Assembly (NCBI GenBank): GCA_964411925.1
Contig: CAYPNI010000002.1
Span: forward strand, 4,234-68,233
Length of the DNA stretch: 64,000 nt
Direction of reading: 5' to 3'
Source: VFKU01 sp964411925
GTDB taxonomy: Bacteria > Hydrogenedentota > Hydrogenedentia > Hydrogenedentales > GCA-2746185
Numbering within the stretch: the first letter of the stretch is position 1; each line of letters opens with the position of its first letter. Below, in pieces: positions 1-9,362 of the stretch. Both the position numbers and the translations under genes were made by a program. The notes below the pieces were generated by a model. The model was not told the origin of the DNA and did no database searches. It saw only the letters and a list, made by a program, of their open reading frames with translations.

Positions 1-47
1 GGGTGCGCGGCCCCATCGCTGACGCCCAGCACTTCCACTTCTATCAT
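1..47 (-). CDS. N-terminal fragment of a protein running off the window edge
   Basis: Only the first 15 codons (MIEVEVLGVSDGAAH) are inside the window, reading leftwards from an ATG at 45-47. A strong Shine-Dalgarno AAAGGAGG lies at 53-60, which supports a genuine start. The opening residues resemble the start of bifunctional nuclease (DUF151) proteins, but 15 residues are too few to decide. It is divergent from the signal peptidase gene at 191. Confidence 0.5.
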   Translation of the reverse strand, partial: MIEVEVLGVSDGAAH

Positions 48-190
48 CGGCGCCTCCTTTCGGCGTGCCCGTATCATCATACGCAGAACGGCGTGCCGTG
101 CGCGACCCGCCGGGACGCCGCGCGATCCGCGACGGCTCCCCGACTTATACTGTCGTCGCTTGATTGACTTGAGGCGGCGAGCGCAGAACC

Positions 191-823
191 GTGACTGGAC
201 ACGAGCGGAGAAACACGCGGGCGAATTGGTCACCGCTCAAATCGTTCGGCGGTAATTCGGGCCGCGTCCGCCTGGCGGTGTCTCTTGTCGCTTTGGTCCT
301 CTCGTTCGGGACATTGGCGCTCATTCTCAGCAATCGGCTGGGCTTCTACGTCGTCCCGTCGGCATCGATGGAGCCGACATTGCATCCGAACGATCGCATT
401 GTCGCCGTGGCGTCTACGGCGCACGAACGCGGCCAGGTCGTGGTCGTACGCGACCCGGTGAATCGGGAGGGATTTCTCGTCAAGCGCATCGTGGGCATGC
501 CGGGTGACCGGGTCGAAGTGTTCAGCAAACGACTCGTGGTCAATGGGTTGCCGGTGAACGAGCCTTATCTTCGCGAACCGATCGACTATCAACTTCCCCC
601 GACGACGTTGCCCGAGGGCGAGGTTTTCCTTCTGGGGGACAATCGCAACGAGAGCGAGGACAGCCATGTCTGGAAACACGGCGTCCCCGTGACGGACATC
701 GTCGGCGTCGTACGATACATCTATTCTCCCGGGGACCGCCGCGGTGTGCGCGTTTCGTATCCCGAGGTCTTCCGTGGCATCGCGCCCGCCTCGACCGCCG
801 AGGCGAGAACGGCGGATCGGTGA
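191..823 (+). CDS. lepB: Signal peptidase I
   Basis: Membrane serine protease that removes Sec signal peptides on the periplasmic face. The 210-residue protein has one N-terminal membrane segment (about residues 28-47). The SASMEPT box gives the catalytic Ser59, KRIVGMPGD gives the general-base Lys98, and GDNRNESEDSH (149-159) is the conserved box E. It starts with GTG, because no upstream ATG fits. The stop overlaps the GTG of lptF by 4 nt, so translation is coupled. It is one of two signal peptidase I genes in the window; the other is at 9363 and they are clearly different in sequence. A TATACT hexamer at 146-151 could be a -10 box but has no good -35. Confidence 0.95.
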   Translation: MTGHERRNTRANWSPLKSFGGNSGRVRLAVSLVALVLSFGTLALILSNRLGFYVVPSASMEPTLHPNDRIVAVASTAHERGQVVVVRDPVNREGFLVKRIVGMPGDRVEVFSKRLVVNGLPVNEPYLREPIDYQLPPTTLPEGEVFLLGDNRNESEDSHVWKHGVPVTDIVGVVRYIYSPGDRRGVRVSYPEVFRGIAPASTAEARTADR

Positions 824-1935
824 ATCGTCTCGATCGTTACTTGCTGCTGGCCGTCCTGAGGCCATCCAGCCTGGCGTTTGCGGTTTCGTCGGTTTTCTTC
901 CTCGCGCAGGAGATCAACGAACGATCACGATCCATCCTGGCCCAGGTAGTCGAGTTTACGGATCTGGCTCGGCTCACGTTCTACCTGTTCCCGTCGCTGT
1001 TGCCGTACGTACTGCCGGTGACGCTATTTTTCGGGGTATTGGCGGGATACGGGAAACTGGCTGAGCGTGGTGAACTGACGGCGATGTTTGCGGCAGGAAT
1101 GTCGGCCCGGCGAATGTTTGCACCGTCGATCGTGTTGGCCGGCACGTCGATCGTCGCCATCGTCGCAATCCAGAATTACCTGCAACCGCTCGGCTTCTCC
1201 CGCGCGTACAACCTGATTCGCGCTGAACTTCCCGCCCGTGCCACGATCGACAGGCTCGAGCCGGGCGTGGTGCACAAGATTGGGAATTCGCGTATTTATT
1301 TCCACAGCAGCGACCCTGATTTGAATGAGGTTTACGGCGTGGACGTCGTACGATTTGAGCCGGGGCAGGTGGCCACGGTGTTCCACGCCGAATCGGCGCA
1401 CGTCGTAAAGGAGCCGTTCGGACAGTCGCTGGTGCTCGGCCGCGGGTTTACCGTCTCGTCCGATCGAATTCGCTCGTCGATGGAGCGCGCAATACTCCGG
1501 ATTCCTGGCCCGGACCTTACTTCCGGGTCGTTGAGAAAAACCCGATCCGGATCGAGCCTCCAAGAATTGTTCGCATTGGATAGGGACTTGACGGCCGCGG
1601 AGGAGGAATCGTCCACGCCGTCGAATCGGCTCGAGTTGCGGAAAACCAGACAGGAGATCTCCGATCGCCTGAGCCTGCCGTTTGCCGCGCTCGGTCTGGC
1701 GGCGATCGCGCCGCCGCTGGTGATCTGGCTCAACCGGAACCGCCGAACCTCCCGGGTGCGCTCGTTTGCGATCGGGCTCGGCATATTGGTCGCGTTCTAC
1801 GTAGCCCGAACCATGCTTCAGCCGGAGGATTTGGTAGCGCTTGAGGCGGCGCTGGCGCTCGGTTGGCTGCCGAATGTTGCGGTGCTGGCCGCGGCGCTCC
1901 TGATGTATCGGCGGTTAGCCCGCGCTGCGGGCTAG
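820..1935 (+). CDS. lptF: LptF/LptG-family permease, first copy (LPS export)
   Basis: Inner-membrane subunit of the LptBFGC lipopolysaccharide extractor. The 371-residue protein shows the family layout: two N-terminal membrane helices (about 10-30 and 45-75) and a third near 100-120, a periplasmic beta-jellyroll (about 130-260), then three C-terminal helices from about 285. The sequence MFAAGMSARRMFAP after helix 2 matches the coupling-helix region where LptB docks. GTG start inside the lepB stop; the lptG homologue follows 5 nt downstream. LptF and LptG cannot be distinguished firmly by eye, so F is assigned by position. Confidence 0.88.
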   Translation: MNRLDRYLLLAVLRPSSLAFAVSSVFFLAQEINERSRSILAQVVEFTDLARLTFYLFPSLLPYVLPVTLFFGVLAGYGKLAERGELTAMFAAGMSARRMFAPSIVLAGTSIVAIVAIQNYLQPLGFSRAYNLIRAELPARATIDRLEPGVVHKIGNSRIYFHSSDPDLNEVYGVDVVRFEPGQVATVFHAESAHVVKEPFGQSLVLGRGFTVSSDRIRSSMERAILRIPGPDLTSGSLRKTRSGSSLQELFALDRDLTAAEEESSTPSNRLELRKTRQEISDRLSLPFAALGLAAIAPPLVIWLNRNRRTSRVRSFAIGLGILVAFYVARTMLQPEDLVALEAALALGWLPNVAVLAAALLMYRRLARAAG

Positions 1936-1940
1936 GGACG

Positions 1941-3056
1941 GTGCGGTTGAAAATTCTCTCGCGACACCTCGGGTCCTCGATCATCAGTGCGTTTTCGATC
2001 GCGTTACTCGCGCTGTGTTTTCTGTACGTGTTGATCGATCTCGTCACGCGTTTGATCGACGACGTGGTCGAGTTCGGCATACCCTGGACCGCTGTCCTGC
2101 GGTACTACGCGGCGATCGTTCCCGTCGCGATTGTGGAGTACCATCTGGCCGGCTTCGCATTGCTCATCGCCGTGCTCGCTGTCATGGGAGCGCACGCCCG
2201 CCGGCAGGAACTCACGGCGATGCTCGCCGCGGGCGTCCCGCTGCACCGGCAGGCGCTGCCCGCACTTACCGTCGCGCTGGTCGTCATGGCCGGATTGCTG
2301 GCGACGTCCCAATGGGTCGCACCGCAGTCCGAGCGCGAGAGGATGTCGTTCGAGGCGGAATACCTCTCGGAATCGGTACTCGAATACTGGGGAATTCGCG
2401 AACCCGTGAGCTGGTCGAGTCTGGAGGGCGGGTGGACTTGCCACATCACCAAGTTCAATCGCGTCGCGCTCTCGGGGGAGGAGGCCTTTCTACTTTCGCT
2501 CGCCGAGGGTCGGGAGGAACACATCCGCGCGAAGCGAATTTTCTGGGACCCGGGACGCCGGGCGTGGATTCTGGAAGACGGATCCTGGGCCGTCTATCAG
2601 GCGCGGGAGGGTTCTGACGGCAACTCTGCGATGACCGAACAGCGGATCACCCAGATCGAGGCCCCCCTGACCGAGACCCCTGAGGAGCTATTCGAGCCGT
2701 CAGACCCGCCGGCCGGGTTCTCGACTTCGAAGCTCCCGGCCATCATCCGCTCCGGGGAGAGCCGAAACGTCCCTGTGCGCGCATTGCGCGTGGAGTTCCA
2801 TTCCAGGTTTGCGAGCGCAGCGCTTCCGGTCGTGATGGTAGTGCTCGCGGTGCCATTGGGTTCCCAGATTCGCAGGGGAGGCCGTTCGGCGGCGATTACC
2901 GTGGCCGTGGGTTTGGCACTGGCCTACCTCATTCTATTCGCGATTAGCTTGAATCTTGGGCGTATCGGCCGGATTGAGCCTGTATGGTCTGCATGGCTGA
3001 CGAATCTTGCGTTTGGCGGGGTGGGATTGGTGCTGTTTCGTCGCGCTCCCACGTGA
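1941..3056 (+). CDS. lptG: LptF/LptG-family permease, second copy (LPS export)
   Basis: Second YjgP/YjgQ-type permease. It has the same length as its neighbour (371 residues) when started at GTG 1941, 5 nt after the lptF stop. The reading frame is open further upstream to 1863, but that would overlap lptF by about 70 nt and add a non-membrane leader before the first helix. Helices at about 12-35 and 60-80, the coupling-helix sequence MLAAGVPLHRQ, a periplasmic domain and three C-terminal helices fit the family. The tandem F-G pair should form the heterodimeric LPS conduit. Confidence 0.87.
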   Translation: MRLKILSRHLGSSIISAFSIALLALCFLYVLIDLVTRLIDDVVEFGIPWTAVLRYYAAIVPVAIVEYHLAGFALLIAVLAVMGAHARRQELTAMLAAGVPLHRQALPALTVALVVMAGLLATSQWVAPQSERERMSFEAEYLSESVLEYWGIREPVSWSSLEGGWTCHITKFNRVALSGEEAFLLSLAEGREEHIRAKRIFWDPGRRAWILEDGSWAVYQAREGSDGNSAMTEQRITQIEAPLTETPEELFEPSDPPAGFSTSKLPAIIRSGESRNVPVRALRVEFHSRFASAALPVVMVVLAVPLGSQIRRGGRSAAITVAVGLALAYLILFAISLNLGRIGRIEPVWSAWLTNLAFGGVGLVLFRRAPT

Positions 3057-3120
3057 TTTTCGGCCATTTCGACTGACTTCGACTCGAATCGACTGACGCA
3101 ACTCCAAGCTGTTAAAGCAC

Positions 3121-3149
3121 TTGCAGCCACCCGGATACTCTGGTACACT
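3121..3149 (+). promoter_or_regulatory. Sigma-70-type promoter for the DUF2961 gene
   Basis: TTGCAG (3121-3126), a 17-nt spacer, then TACACT (3144-3149). It sits in the lptG-DUF2961 intergenic space, about 45 nt upstream of the ATG at 3196, with a G-rich Shine-Dalgarno (GGGGGGA) at 3182-3187. The DUF2961 gene may therefore be transcribed independently of lepB-lptFG. Confidence 0.55.
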
Positions 3150-3195
3150 TTCAAACGGGGGAAAGTTCAAGTCACGTATTTGGGGGGACCTTCGC

Positions 3196-4725
3196 ATGCG
3201 AGTCCTATGCGTTGGGGTGGTGGTCTGTCTATGTGCCGCCGGTTCCGCGTTCGCGGACAAGCGCGCGCCCGAGGGGTGGACCGTTCCGCTCGATCAGCTC
3301 GGCCTTAATGGCTCACTGGAGCGGCTGCCCGATCCGAAGAACTGGCAGGTCAGGCAGGTATCCAGTTACGACCGTGCGGGCGGCAACGCCGATGATCACG
3401 GCGGCCATCAGGTGTATGAGGGTGGCGTCGTCATGGCGGACCTCGAGGGTCCGGGGGTGATCACGCGGATCTGGACGCGCAATCCCAGCGGCACGATCTA
3501 CATTTACGTGGATGACATTGAACATCCGCTGTTGACGGTTCCTTTTCAGGACTTTTTTACGGGCTCCCTCGAATTGTGGAGCCCGGCTTTCAACCTCATG
3601 GGTGTGCCGTTTGTTGGAGAGTCCACCGGCGGCTACTACAGCTACATCCCGATTCCGTATGAGCGGCATTGCCGAATCATCGCTACGCCGACGGAAGACG
3701 CGCTGACCTACCAGGTCACGTACGCCGAGCTTCCCAAGGAGACGCCGGTGCGGTCTTTCGGCCTTCGCCTGACGGATGACGACCGCGAATTCTTCCGGAG
3801 GTGGAAAGATTCCTGGAAGGGGCTGGCGCTTCGGTGGCCGTCCAAGGACGAGAAAATGCACAAATCCCGGCACAACTTCTGGCCGGGCGCGGACACACTG
3901 GTTTACCCGATTGTGGGCCCCGGCACCATCACGGAAATCGAATTTACCGTGGAATCGGCGGACCAGCAGACGATGGAAGGTACGTACCTCTCCATTCATT
4001 TCGATGGCGAGGAAGAACCGTCGGTCTACGCGCCGATCGGCACCTTTTTCGGCACGGCGACCCAGAATGCCGAGGAGCATAGCAGCGTTGTTGTCGGCCG
4101 GGTAGACGGCCGGATGTGGTGCCGGTTTCCGATGCCGTTCCGCACGGGCGCTGAGATCCGCATCGTCAACACGACCAAGCAGCTAACGGACGTCGGCTAC
4201 TGGATCACGTGGCGCCCCGGGGACGTCGGCGACGCGCGGTATTTCCACGCGAAGTCGGCGGAAACCGTTACGGTGGAAGGCAAGCCGGTCGTAGTGGCGG
4301 ACATCCGCGGCAAGGGGCATTACGTCGGCACGACGGTGGCGGCGCGCAACGCCGACTCGCTGACGTTCCTCGAGGGAGACGATGTCTACCTTGTGGACGG
4401 CGCGAGCGCGGATAGTTTCCATGGTACGGGCACGGACGACTACTTCAATTCCGGATGGTACTTTGCGACAGGGCCGGCCTCCGCGCCGACCCACGCGGTG
4501 ACCGTGAAAGAAACGGGGGCTCCGTCGGGCTTCGTGGCGTTCCGGAGCCACCTGACCGAACCGGTTCCGTTCACGAAGTCATTTGTCTTCGAACTTGAGC
4601 ACGGCCCGCATAACGACCGGCCGGGCGTGACGTATTCGAGTGTGGCGTATTGGTACGAGGCGCCGGCGGATGCCCAGGCAGGAGGCGACACGCAGCTCGC
4701 TGCGTACGATCCGGGCCAGCCTTAA
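3196..4725 (+). CDS. Secreted DUF2961 protein (GH172-type glycoside hydrolase family)
   Basis: A 509-residue exported protein with a Sec signal peptide (MRVLCVGVVVCLCAAGSAFA). DUF2961 proteins form a double jelly-roll fold, and characterised members (GH172) act on arabinofuranosides or difructose anhydrides. Family landmarks seen here are GVITRIWTRNPSG, YIPIPYERHCRI and HGTGTDDYFNSGW (409-421), where many relatives carry Glu in place of the first Asp. The ATG at 3196 is chosen because it begins the signal peptide; the frame is open upstream to 3121. Substrate unknown. Periplasmic or outer-surface location is inferred. Confidence 0.85.
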   Translation: MRVLCVGVVVCLCAAGSAFADKRAPEGWTVPLDQLGLNGSLERLPDPKNWQVRQVSSYDRAGGNADDHGGHQVYEGGVVMADLEGPGVITRIWTRNPSGTIYIYVDDIEHPLLTVPFQDFFTGSLELWSPAFNLMGVPFVGESTGGYYSYIPIPYERHCRIIATPTEDALTYQVTYAELPKETPVRSFGLRLTDDDREFFRRWKDSWKGLALRWPSKDEKMHKSRHNFWPGADTLVYPIVGPGTITEIEFTVESADQQTMEGTYLSIHFDGEEEPSVYAPIGTFFGTATQNAEEHSSVVVGRVDGRMWCRFPMPFRTGAEIRIVNTTKQLTDVGYWITWRPGDVGDARYFHAKSAETVTVEGKPVVVADIRGKGHYVGTTVAARNADSLTFLEGDDVYLVDGASADSFHGTGTDDYFNSGWYFATGPASAPTHAVTVKETGAPSGFVAFRSHLTEPVPFTKSFVFELEHGPHNDRPGVTYSSVAYWYEAPADAQAGGDTQLAAYDPGQP

Positions 4726-4818
4726 GCCCGTTTCCCCGATAGCACCAACCCCCCACGAGAATTGGATTTGGGAGCGCCCTGCATCGCCGGGGCGCGGCCA
4801 GGTGAGGAGGAGGTAGAC

Positions 4819-6843
4819 GTGGATCGGATGATGCGTTTGATAATGCCGTGCGCCGCGCTTGCGCTGGTGGCGGGGTGCGCGACGACGCCCGAGGGAGCGG
4901 ATTCGACTCCGCGCCTGAATTCGGGCAGCAGCTCGGCGTCGCACATGGCGGAGCACATGCAGTTTGAGCCGCTGCCGCTGGCGACGGTCGATGCCGTGGA
5001 AGATCTCTCCGCACCTGAACCGCGGCCCACGGCCGAGCTCATCGCCGAGGCCCGAGAGGCGTTTGCAGCGGCCAATACGGCGATTGAAGCGGGCGACGAG
5101 GAAGCGGCCTACCAGAATTACACGATCATGATGGAGCGGTTGCTGGAGGCCGACCTGGATCCGGCGACGTTCTACGGATTGCGCGAGGAATTCTCGGGCA
5201 TCCTTTCGCAGTCGTTCGAAATCGCGCGGAACTACGACCGGCCGGACCACGAATCGGGGACGGGCGACTATCTCGCGGACTTCGGCGTGGACCACGCGCA
5301 GCCGCTCAACGCGCGCGTCCAGGCGGAAATCGACGCCATCCAGCGCGTCTATCCCAAGAGCTTCCAGGCGGGACTCGATCGCAGCTACCGGTATCTGCCG
5401 CATATCCGCGCGGAATTCGCGAAGGCGGGCCTACCCGAGGACCTGGTCTGGCTCGCGATGGTGGAGAGCCAATTCACGCCGAAAATCAATTCGCATGCGG
5501 GCGCGGGCGGCATGTGGCAATTCATGCGCAGCACAGGGCGCCGGTACGGCCTTTCGAACGACTGGTATCTGGACGAACGCTACGACTGGAAGCAGTCCAC
5601 GCAGGCGGCGGTGCAATACCTCTCGGACCTTTACACGATGTTCGACGGCAATTGGCCGCTCGCCATCACCGCGTACAACATGGGTGAGGCGGGTCTCGAA
5701 GGCGCGATCGCGTCCACCGGCGGCGAGCGCGACCTCTGGCGCCTGATCGAAACGCCGCCGGCATCGCGGCGCATTCGCCTGGAATCCAAGCGCTTCTACG
5801 CGAAGTTTCTGGCTTCGGCCATCGTGGCGAATAACCCGGAGCAGTACGGGTTCGAACGCCGGCCGCAGGACGAAGAGCGCACGGAGTACGTGACCGTGGA
5901 CGGTTCGTATTCTCTCTCGGACGTCGAAGACCAGATCGGTGCGGCGCGGGGCAGCCTCGCCCGGCTGAATCCTCAGTATCTACGCGGATATACGCCGCCG
6001 GCCCGCGTGACGCAGCTGGCGGTCCCGACGGAACTTCGCGAGAAGACGGCGAGCGCGATTGAACACATGCCGGAGATGCGCCTGGGCAGCCACACGGTGC
6101 AGCGTGGCGAGACCCTCTCGGGAATCGCTTCAACGTACAAAGTGACCCTTGCCGAACTGCAGCGCACGAACAACATCAAGTCGCCCAAGTCGCTCCAGAT
6201 CGGGCAGAAACTCATTATCCCCGGCTTCGAGGAATCGTCGAGCCCGGTGGTCGCGGCCGAACCGGGCGCGACGACGTACACCGTGCGGCGCGGGGACAGC
6301 CTCTCGACCATCGCCGCCGCGCACCGCGTGACGGTGCGTGACCTGCAACGCTGGAACAACATGGGCAACAGCACGACGATCACCGCGGGGAAGCGGGTGG
6401 TCGTCGCCGCATCGGCCGCGCCGGCCAACACGAAGACCGCAGCCGCGCCGTCGAAATCCGGCGACGTCGTATATCACACGGTCAAGAAGGGGGAATATCC
6501 GGGCAAGATCGCCAGCAGTTACGGCGTCGCCCTGGAGGATTTCCTTTCGTGGAACAACCTCAACAGTCGCTCGACGATTCGCGTTGGTCAGCGGCTCAAG
6601 ATCCTCACGCCGGCCGCCAAGCCCGAACCGCAGGTTGTCGCCGCGGCGACGGTTGAGGGTCTCAGCATCCCGCGCACGCACGTCGTGGCGCGCGGCGAGT
6701 CTGCGTGGACGATCGCGCAAAAGCACGGCGTCGCGCCGACCGACTTGCTCAAGTGGAACCGGCTGAGCTCGGATTCCGTGTTGCGCGAGGGCGACCAACT
6801 CGTGATCGACAATCCGGATTCGACGGAACGGCCCGCGTTCTAA
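4819..6843 (+). CDS. mltD: MltD-like membrane-bound lytic murein transglycosylase lipoprotein with four LysM domains
   Basis: Cleaves the glycan backbone of peptidoglycan. With GTG 4819 as start (AGGAGG at 4807-4812) it has 674 residues and a lipobox LVAGC with Cys20. The SLT domain spans about 195-345; catalytic Glu216 lies in MVESQF, followed by AGGMWQFM, QAAVQYL and ITAYNMGE motifs. Four LysM repeats follow (about 425-470, 487-530, 552-597 and 625-668), separated by Ala/Pro/Ser-rich linkers, and bind the murein. Most MltD proteins carry one to three LysM, so four is at the upper end. Stop overlaps the convergent HD gene by 4 nt. Confidence 0.92.
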   Translation: MDRMMRLIMPCAALALVAGCATTPEGADSTPRLNSGSSSASHMAEHMQFEPLPLATVDAVEDLSAPEPRPTAELIAEAREAFAAANTAIEAGDEEAAYQNYTIMMERLLEADLDPATFYGLREEFSGILSQSFEIARNYDRPDHESGTGDYLADFGVDHAQPLNARVQAEIDAIQRVYPKSFQAGLDRSYRYLPHIRAEFAKAGLPEDLVWLAMVESQFTPKINSHAGAGGMWQFMRSTGRRYGLSNDWYLDERYDWKQSTQAAVQYLSDLYTMFDGNWPLAITAYNMGEAGLEGAIASTGGERDLWRLIETPPASRRIRLESKRFYAKFLASAIVANNPEQYGFERRPQDEERTEYVTVDGSYSLSDVEDQIGAARGSLARLNPQYLRGYTPPARVTQLAVPTELREKTASAIEHMPEMRLGSHTVQRGETLSGIASTYKVTLAELQRTNNIKSPKSLQIGQKLIIPGFEESSSPVVAAEPGATTYTVRRGDSLSTIAAAHRVTVRDLQRWNNMGNSTTITAGKRVVVAASAAPANTKTAAAPSKSGDVVYHTVKKGEYPGKIASSYGVALEDFLSWNNLNSRSTIRVGQRLKILTPAAKPEPQVVAAATVEGLSIPRTHVVARGESAWTIAQKHGVAPTDLLKWNRLSSDSVLREGDQLVIDNPDSTERPAF

Positions 6844-7421
6844 CGCGACATCCGGGCAGGCCGGGAGCGACCGGCCTGCGCACAGATCGCGTCGAACAGG
6901 CGCGAGACGGGCTCAATTCCGAAGTCGTCAAAGTTTCTCGGGTTGGTCCAAAACTCCTCGAGCCGGCCGCGGTGTTCGTGCTCGTACATGATCACCTTGA
7001 TCATCATTTGGGCCTTGTCCAGGCCGCGCAGCAGCCGGGCCTCGCGGCTTGACGCCTGCAGAAACTCGCGGTGATACGCGGCATACCGCTTGTCGAATGA
7101 ATCGAGCATCCGCTCGGTGATGGCCTGCTCGGCCTCGGCCTTCGCCTCGCGTAGATGCTGGTCCACGGCCGGCATGGGAACGTCCATTGTCACCGCCTCG
7201 GACAAGTCGTGCGTGAGGGCCATCGCGAGCACTTTGGCCTGGTCGAACTCGCCCGGGCAATGCTCCGTCACCAGCAGCGCCATGAGCGCGACGAAATGGC
7301 TGTGCGCGGAGACGCTCTCGGGCTCGGAGACGCCACGCAGGAGAAACCCCGCGCGCGGGACGCGGTCCAGCGGGTGAATCGCTTCGAAGAGGGAGAGCAG
7401 TCGCTGTTCGAACGAGGGCAT
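6840..7421 (-). CDS. HD-domain phosphohydrolase (YfbR-like, HD_3 type)
   Basis: A 193-residue soluble protein with the metal-binding HD signature: SAHSHFVALMALLV supplies the first His pair and LTHDLSEAVTMDVP supplies the HD dyad and the Glu. This matches the 5'-nucleotidase YfbR / HD_3 group of small nucleotide hydrolases, but the substrate cannot be read from sequence. Start placed at ATG 7421 (MPSFEQRLLSLF). Upstream ATG 7448 is also possible, and neither has a clear Shine-Dalgarno. Convergent with the mltD-like gene and divergent from the J-like gene. Confidence 0.8.
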   Translation of the reverse strand: MPSFEQRLLSLFEAIHPLDRVPRAGFLLRGVSEPESVSAHSHFVALMALLVTEHCPGEFDQAKVLAMALTHDLSEAVTMDVPMPAVDQHLREAKAEAEQAITERMLDSFDKRYAAYHREFLQASSREARLLRGLDKAQMMIKVIMYEHEHRGRLEEFWTNPRNFDDFGIEPVSRLFDAICAQAGRSRPARMSR

Positions 7422-7506
7422 CGGCGCGAGTATGCCAGAGCGGCGCATTGGCTCGAAACGCCGCCGACAGGTAGAATGGGCGCTCTTCTTTGAGCGGGAC
7501 GACCCC

Positions 7507-8094
7507 ATGAGCGACGCCGGTTACATCAACTACTACGACATTCTGGGTCTGCGCGACAACGCCAACCCCGGCGAGGTGCGCAATACGTACCGCACGAAAA
7601 TGAAGGCGCTGGTGCAGGAGATCAAGCGAAGCACCATCACGGAGGACCGGCGCGCGCAGTTCATTCTCGAGATGGCCAAGATGAACGGCGCAGTGATCGT
7701 CCTGCGCGACACCGCGCGTCGCGAGGCGTACTGGAAGGAGCGCGAGGAACTGATCGCGCTGGAGAAGCGGTGGTGCGAGGCGGCGGACCGCGACCCCGAT
7801 CCGGAAAAGACGGACTTGCTGCGCCGCGAGTTTGACGGGCGAATCCGCTCATTCTTGAGCAAGTACGTCGAGGAAACGATGCTCGAAGCCGCGCTGGACA
7901 AGGAAGTCGCGGAGACAAGCGGCTGGAACGTCTATTACTCGCGCTATGCGTTGAACCTGCTGCGGCACTACCGCCACCTGCTCTACCACGACATCCTCGA
8001 ACGCCTGCCCTATCACGCCGTGACGCGGCCCGCGATCGACTGGACCGAGCGCGCGAGGCTGGTCGAGCGCGTGGTATCCGGGAAGGGGGCCTGA
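7507..8094 (+). CDS. J-domain-like protein lacking the HPD motif
   Basis: The 195-residue protein begins YINYYDILGLRDNANPGEVR, the helix I-II pattern of DnaJ J-domains, and FILEMAKMNGAVIVLRDTARREAYW resembles helices III-IV. The HPD tripeptide that stimulates DnaK is absent; the loop reads IKRSTITEDRRAQ. It is therefore a J-like rather than a canonical co-chaperone. The C-terminal half is helical with no recognised domain. Start taken at ATG 7507; the frame is open to 7432. Separated by 2 nt from the next gene, so the two are probably co-expressed. Confidence 0.72.
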   Translation: MSDAGYINYYDILGLRDNANPGEVRNTYRTKMKALVQEIKRSTITEDRRAQFILEMAKMNGAVIVLRDTARREAYWKEREELIALEKRWCEAADRDPDPEKTDLLRREFDGRIRSFLSKYVEETMLEAALDKEVAETSGWNVYYSRYALNLLRHYRHLLYHDILERLPYHAVTRPAIDWTERARLVERVVSGKGA

Positions 8095-8096
8095 AC

Positions 8097-9209
8097 GTGG
8101 CCAGAAAGCAATCGATCGCGCCAAAGTCCGTCAACCCGGAAGCGGTCGCGGAGGCGATTGCCAAGAGCGTGGCGGACGGCGACATCGTCAATTTCCGGCT
8201 GCTGTTCTCGTCGTTTTCGCCCGCGCGGGCGGATTCGAGCGAAGCATTCAGCGACGAGAAATACGCCTACCTGCTGCCGACGGACGAGGAGCGGCGCGAC
8301 GCGGCGTTTACGGGAGCGCTCGGCGCGGCACGCAGCGTGGAGACGCGGGCGCTCGTGGACCGCGAACTCGCGGCGAACCGGCCGGCACAACTTCCATCCG
8401 AACTGGTACTCCTGCTTGCGGACAACGCGGTGCGGCTGGGTAAGTGGACCAGCGCGTCGCAGGCGTACGAGCTGTTGCGTTTGCGCCGCCGCATGCAGGA
8501 GGAATTCCTTAAACAAGGGCTGGCGGCGCTCGATTCGGGCGACATCGGCCGGGCGGTGCGGGGTGTGCGAATCGGCGCGGCATTGGCCTACGACTATGCG
8601 GCGTTCCCCGAGCCGATGCCGATGGTGCCGCAGTATCAGAGCAAGGCGCTGATGTTGCACGCGCTCTACCCCATGCGCGCGGAGGATTGCCTCGCGCTGG
8701 CCGAGCCGGAGGCGCACGTCCAGACTGCGTTGAACTATCTACTCGTCGATACAACGAGCGCGGGACGGCTCGAGTCCGCGCCGCTGGAGAAACGGATCGC
8801 GTTCGTGAAAGCGCTCGTCGCGGAGATCGATCCTGACTGGGCGACATTCGTAGCGCGGTTCGCGGACGCGTGCCGGCTCACGCTCGAATTCGGTGAACGG
8901 TCACGGCGGCTCGGCCGGCACGAGGACGAGACGCTGGTTGACGAAATTGAGGAACAGCAGTCGGACGATCCGTGGGCCATCACGCGCGCACTGCTGGGAC
9001 GCGACATTCCGGGGGCCGCCTGGTGGCAATACTTAAAGGAACTGGCGTATGAGCATCCCGCATCGGTCCTGTTTATCTCGCGTCAGGTGATCGGCGAGCA
9101 CGAAATCCTGATGCCGCGCCTGCGGGCCGGGGCGCCGCTGGCCCCCGCCCTGGGCCTCGCGGAGCTTGTATCGGAATCGGCGGCAGGGACTGGCGCTTCG
9201 GGGGCGTAG
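8097..9209 (+). CDS. Hypothetical helical protein, partner of the J-like protein
   Basis: A 370-residue protein with GTG start 2 nt after the J-like gene. No signal peptide or membrane segment. It is almost entirely predicted alpha-helical with Ala/Leu/Arg/Glu-rich amphipathic stretches reminiscent of TPR-like solenoids (for example LADNAVRLGKWTSASQAYEL), but I cannot assign a family. Operon position suggests that it works with the J-like protein, perhaps as a scaffold or client adaptor; this is inference only. Confidence 0.7.
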   Translation: MARKQSIAPKSVNPEAVAEAIAKSVADGDIVNFRLLFSSFSPARADSSEAFSDEKYAYLLPTDEERRDAAFTGALGAARSVETRALVDRELAANRPAQLPSELVLLLADNAVRLGKWTSASQAYELLRLRRRMQEEFLKQGLAALDSGDIGRAVRGVRIGAALAYDYAAFPEPMPMVPQYQSKALMLHALYPMRAEDCLALAEPEAHVQTALNYLLVDTTSAGRLESAPLEKRIAFVKALVAEIDPDWATFVARFADACRLTLEFGERSRRLGRHEDETLVDEIEEQQSDDPWAITRALLGRDIPGAAWWQYLKELAYEHPASVLFISRQVIGEHEILMPRLRAGAPLAPALGLAELVSESAAGTGASGA

Positions 9210-9362
9210 CGGGAGGCCCGATTCCGCCGGCCCATGCGGTATTTCCGGATTCGCTGGAGTTTTCGCGTCCTTTTTTGTGTTAAATCTGTCATGCGTTTAC
9301 TTGTTGACCGATTGCGTGTTACATTTCAGCTCTAAGTAGAGGCCACAGGAAGCTTTAGCCCG

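Noticed and set aside
9304..9325. TTGACC with a nearby TACATT before the second signal peptidase gene
   Set aside because: Spacing is 10 nt, too short for a sigma-70 promoter.
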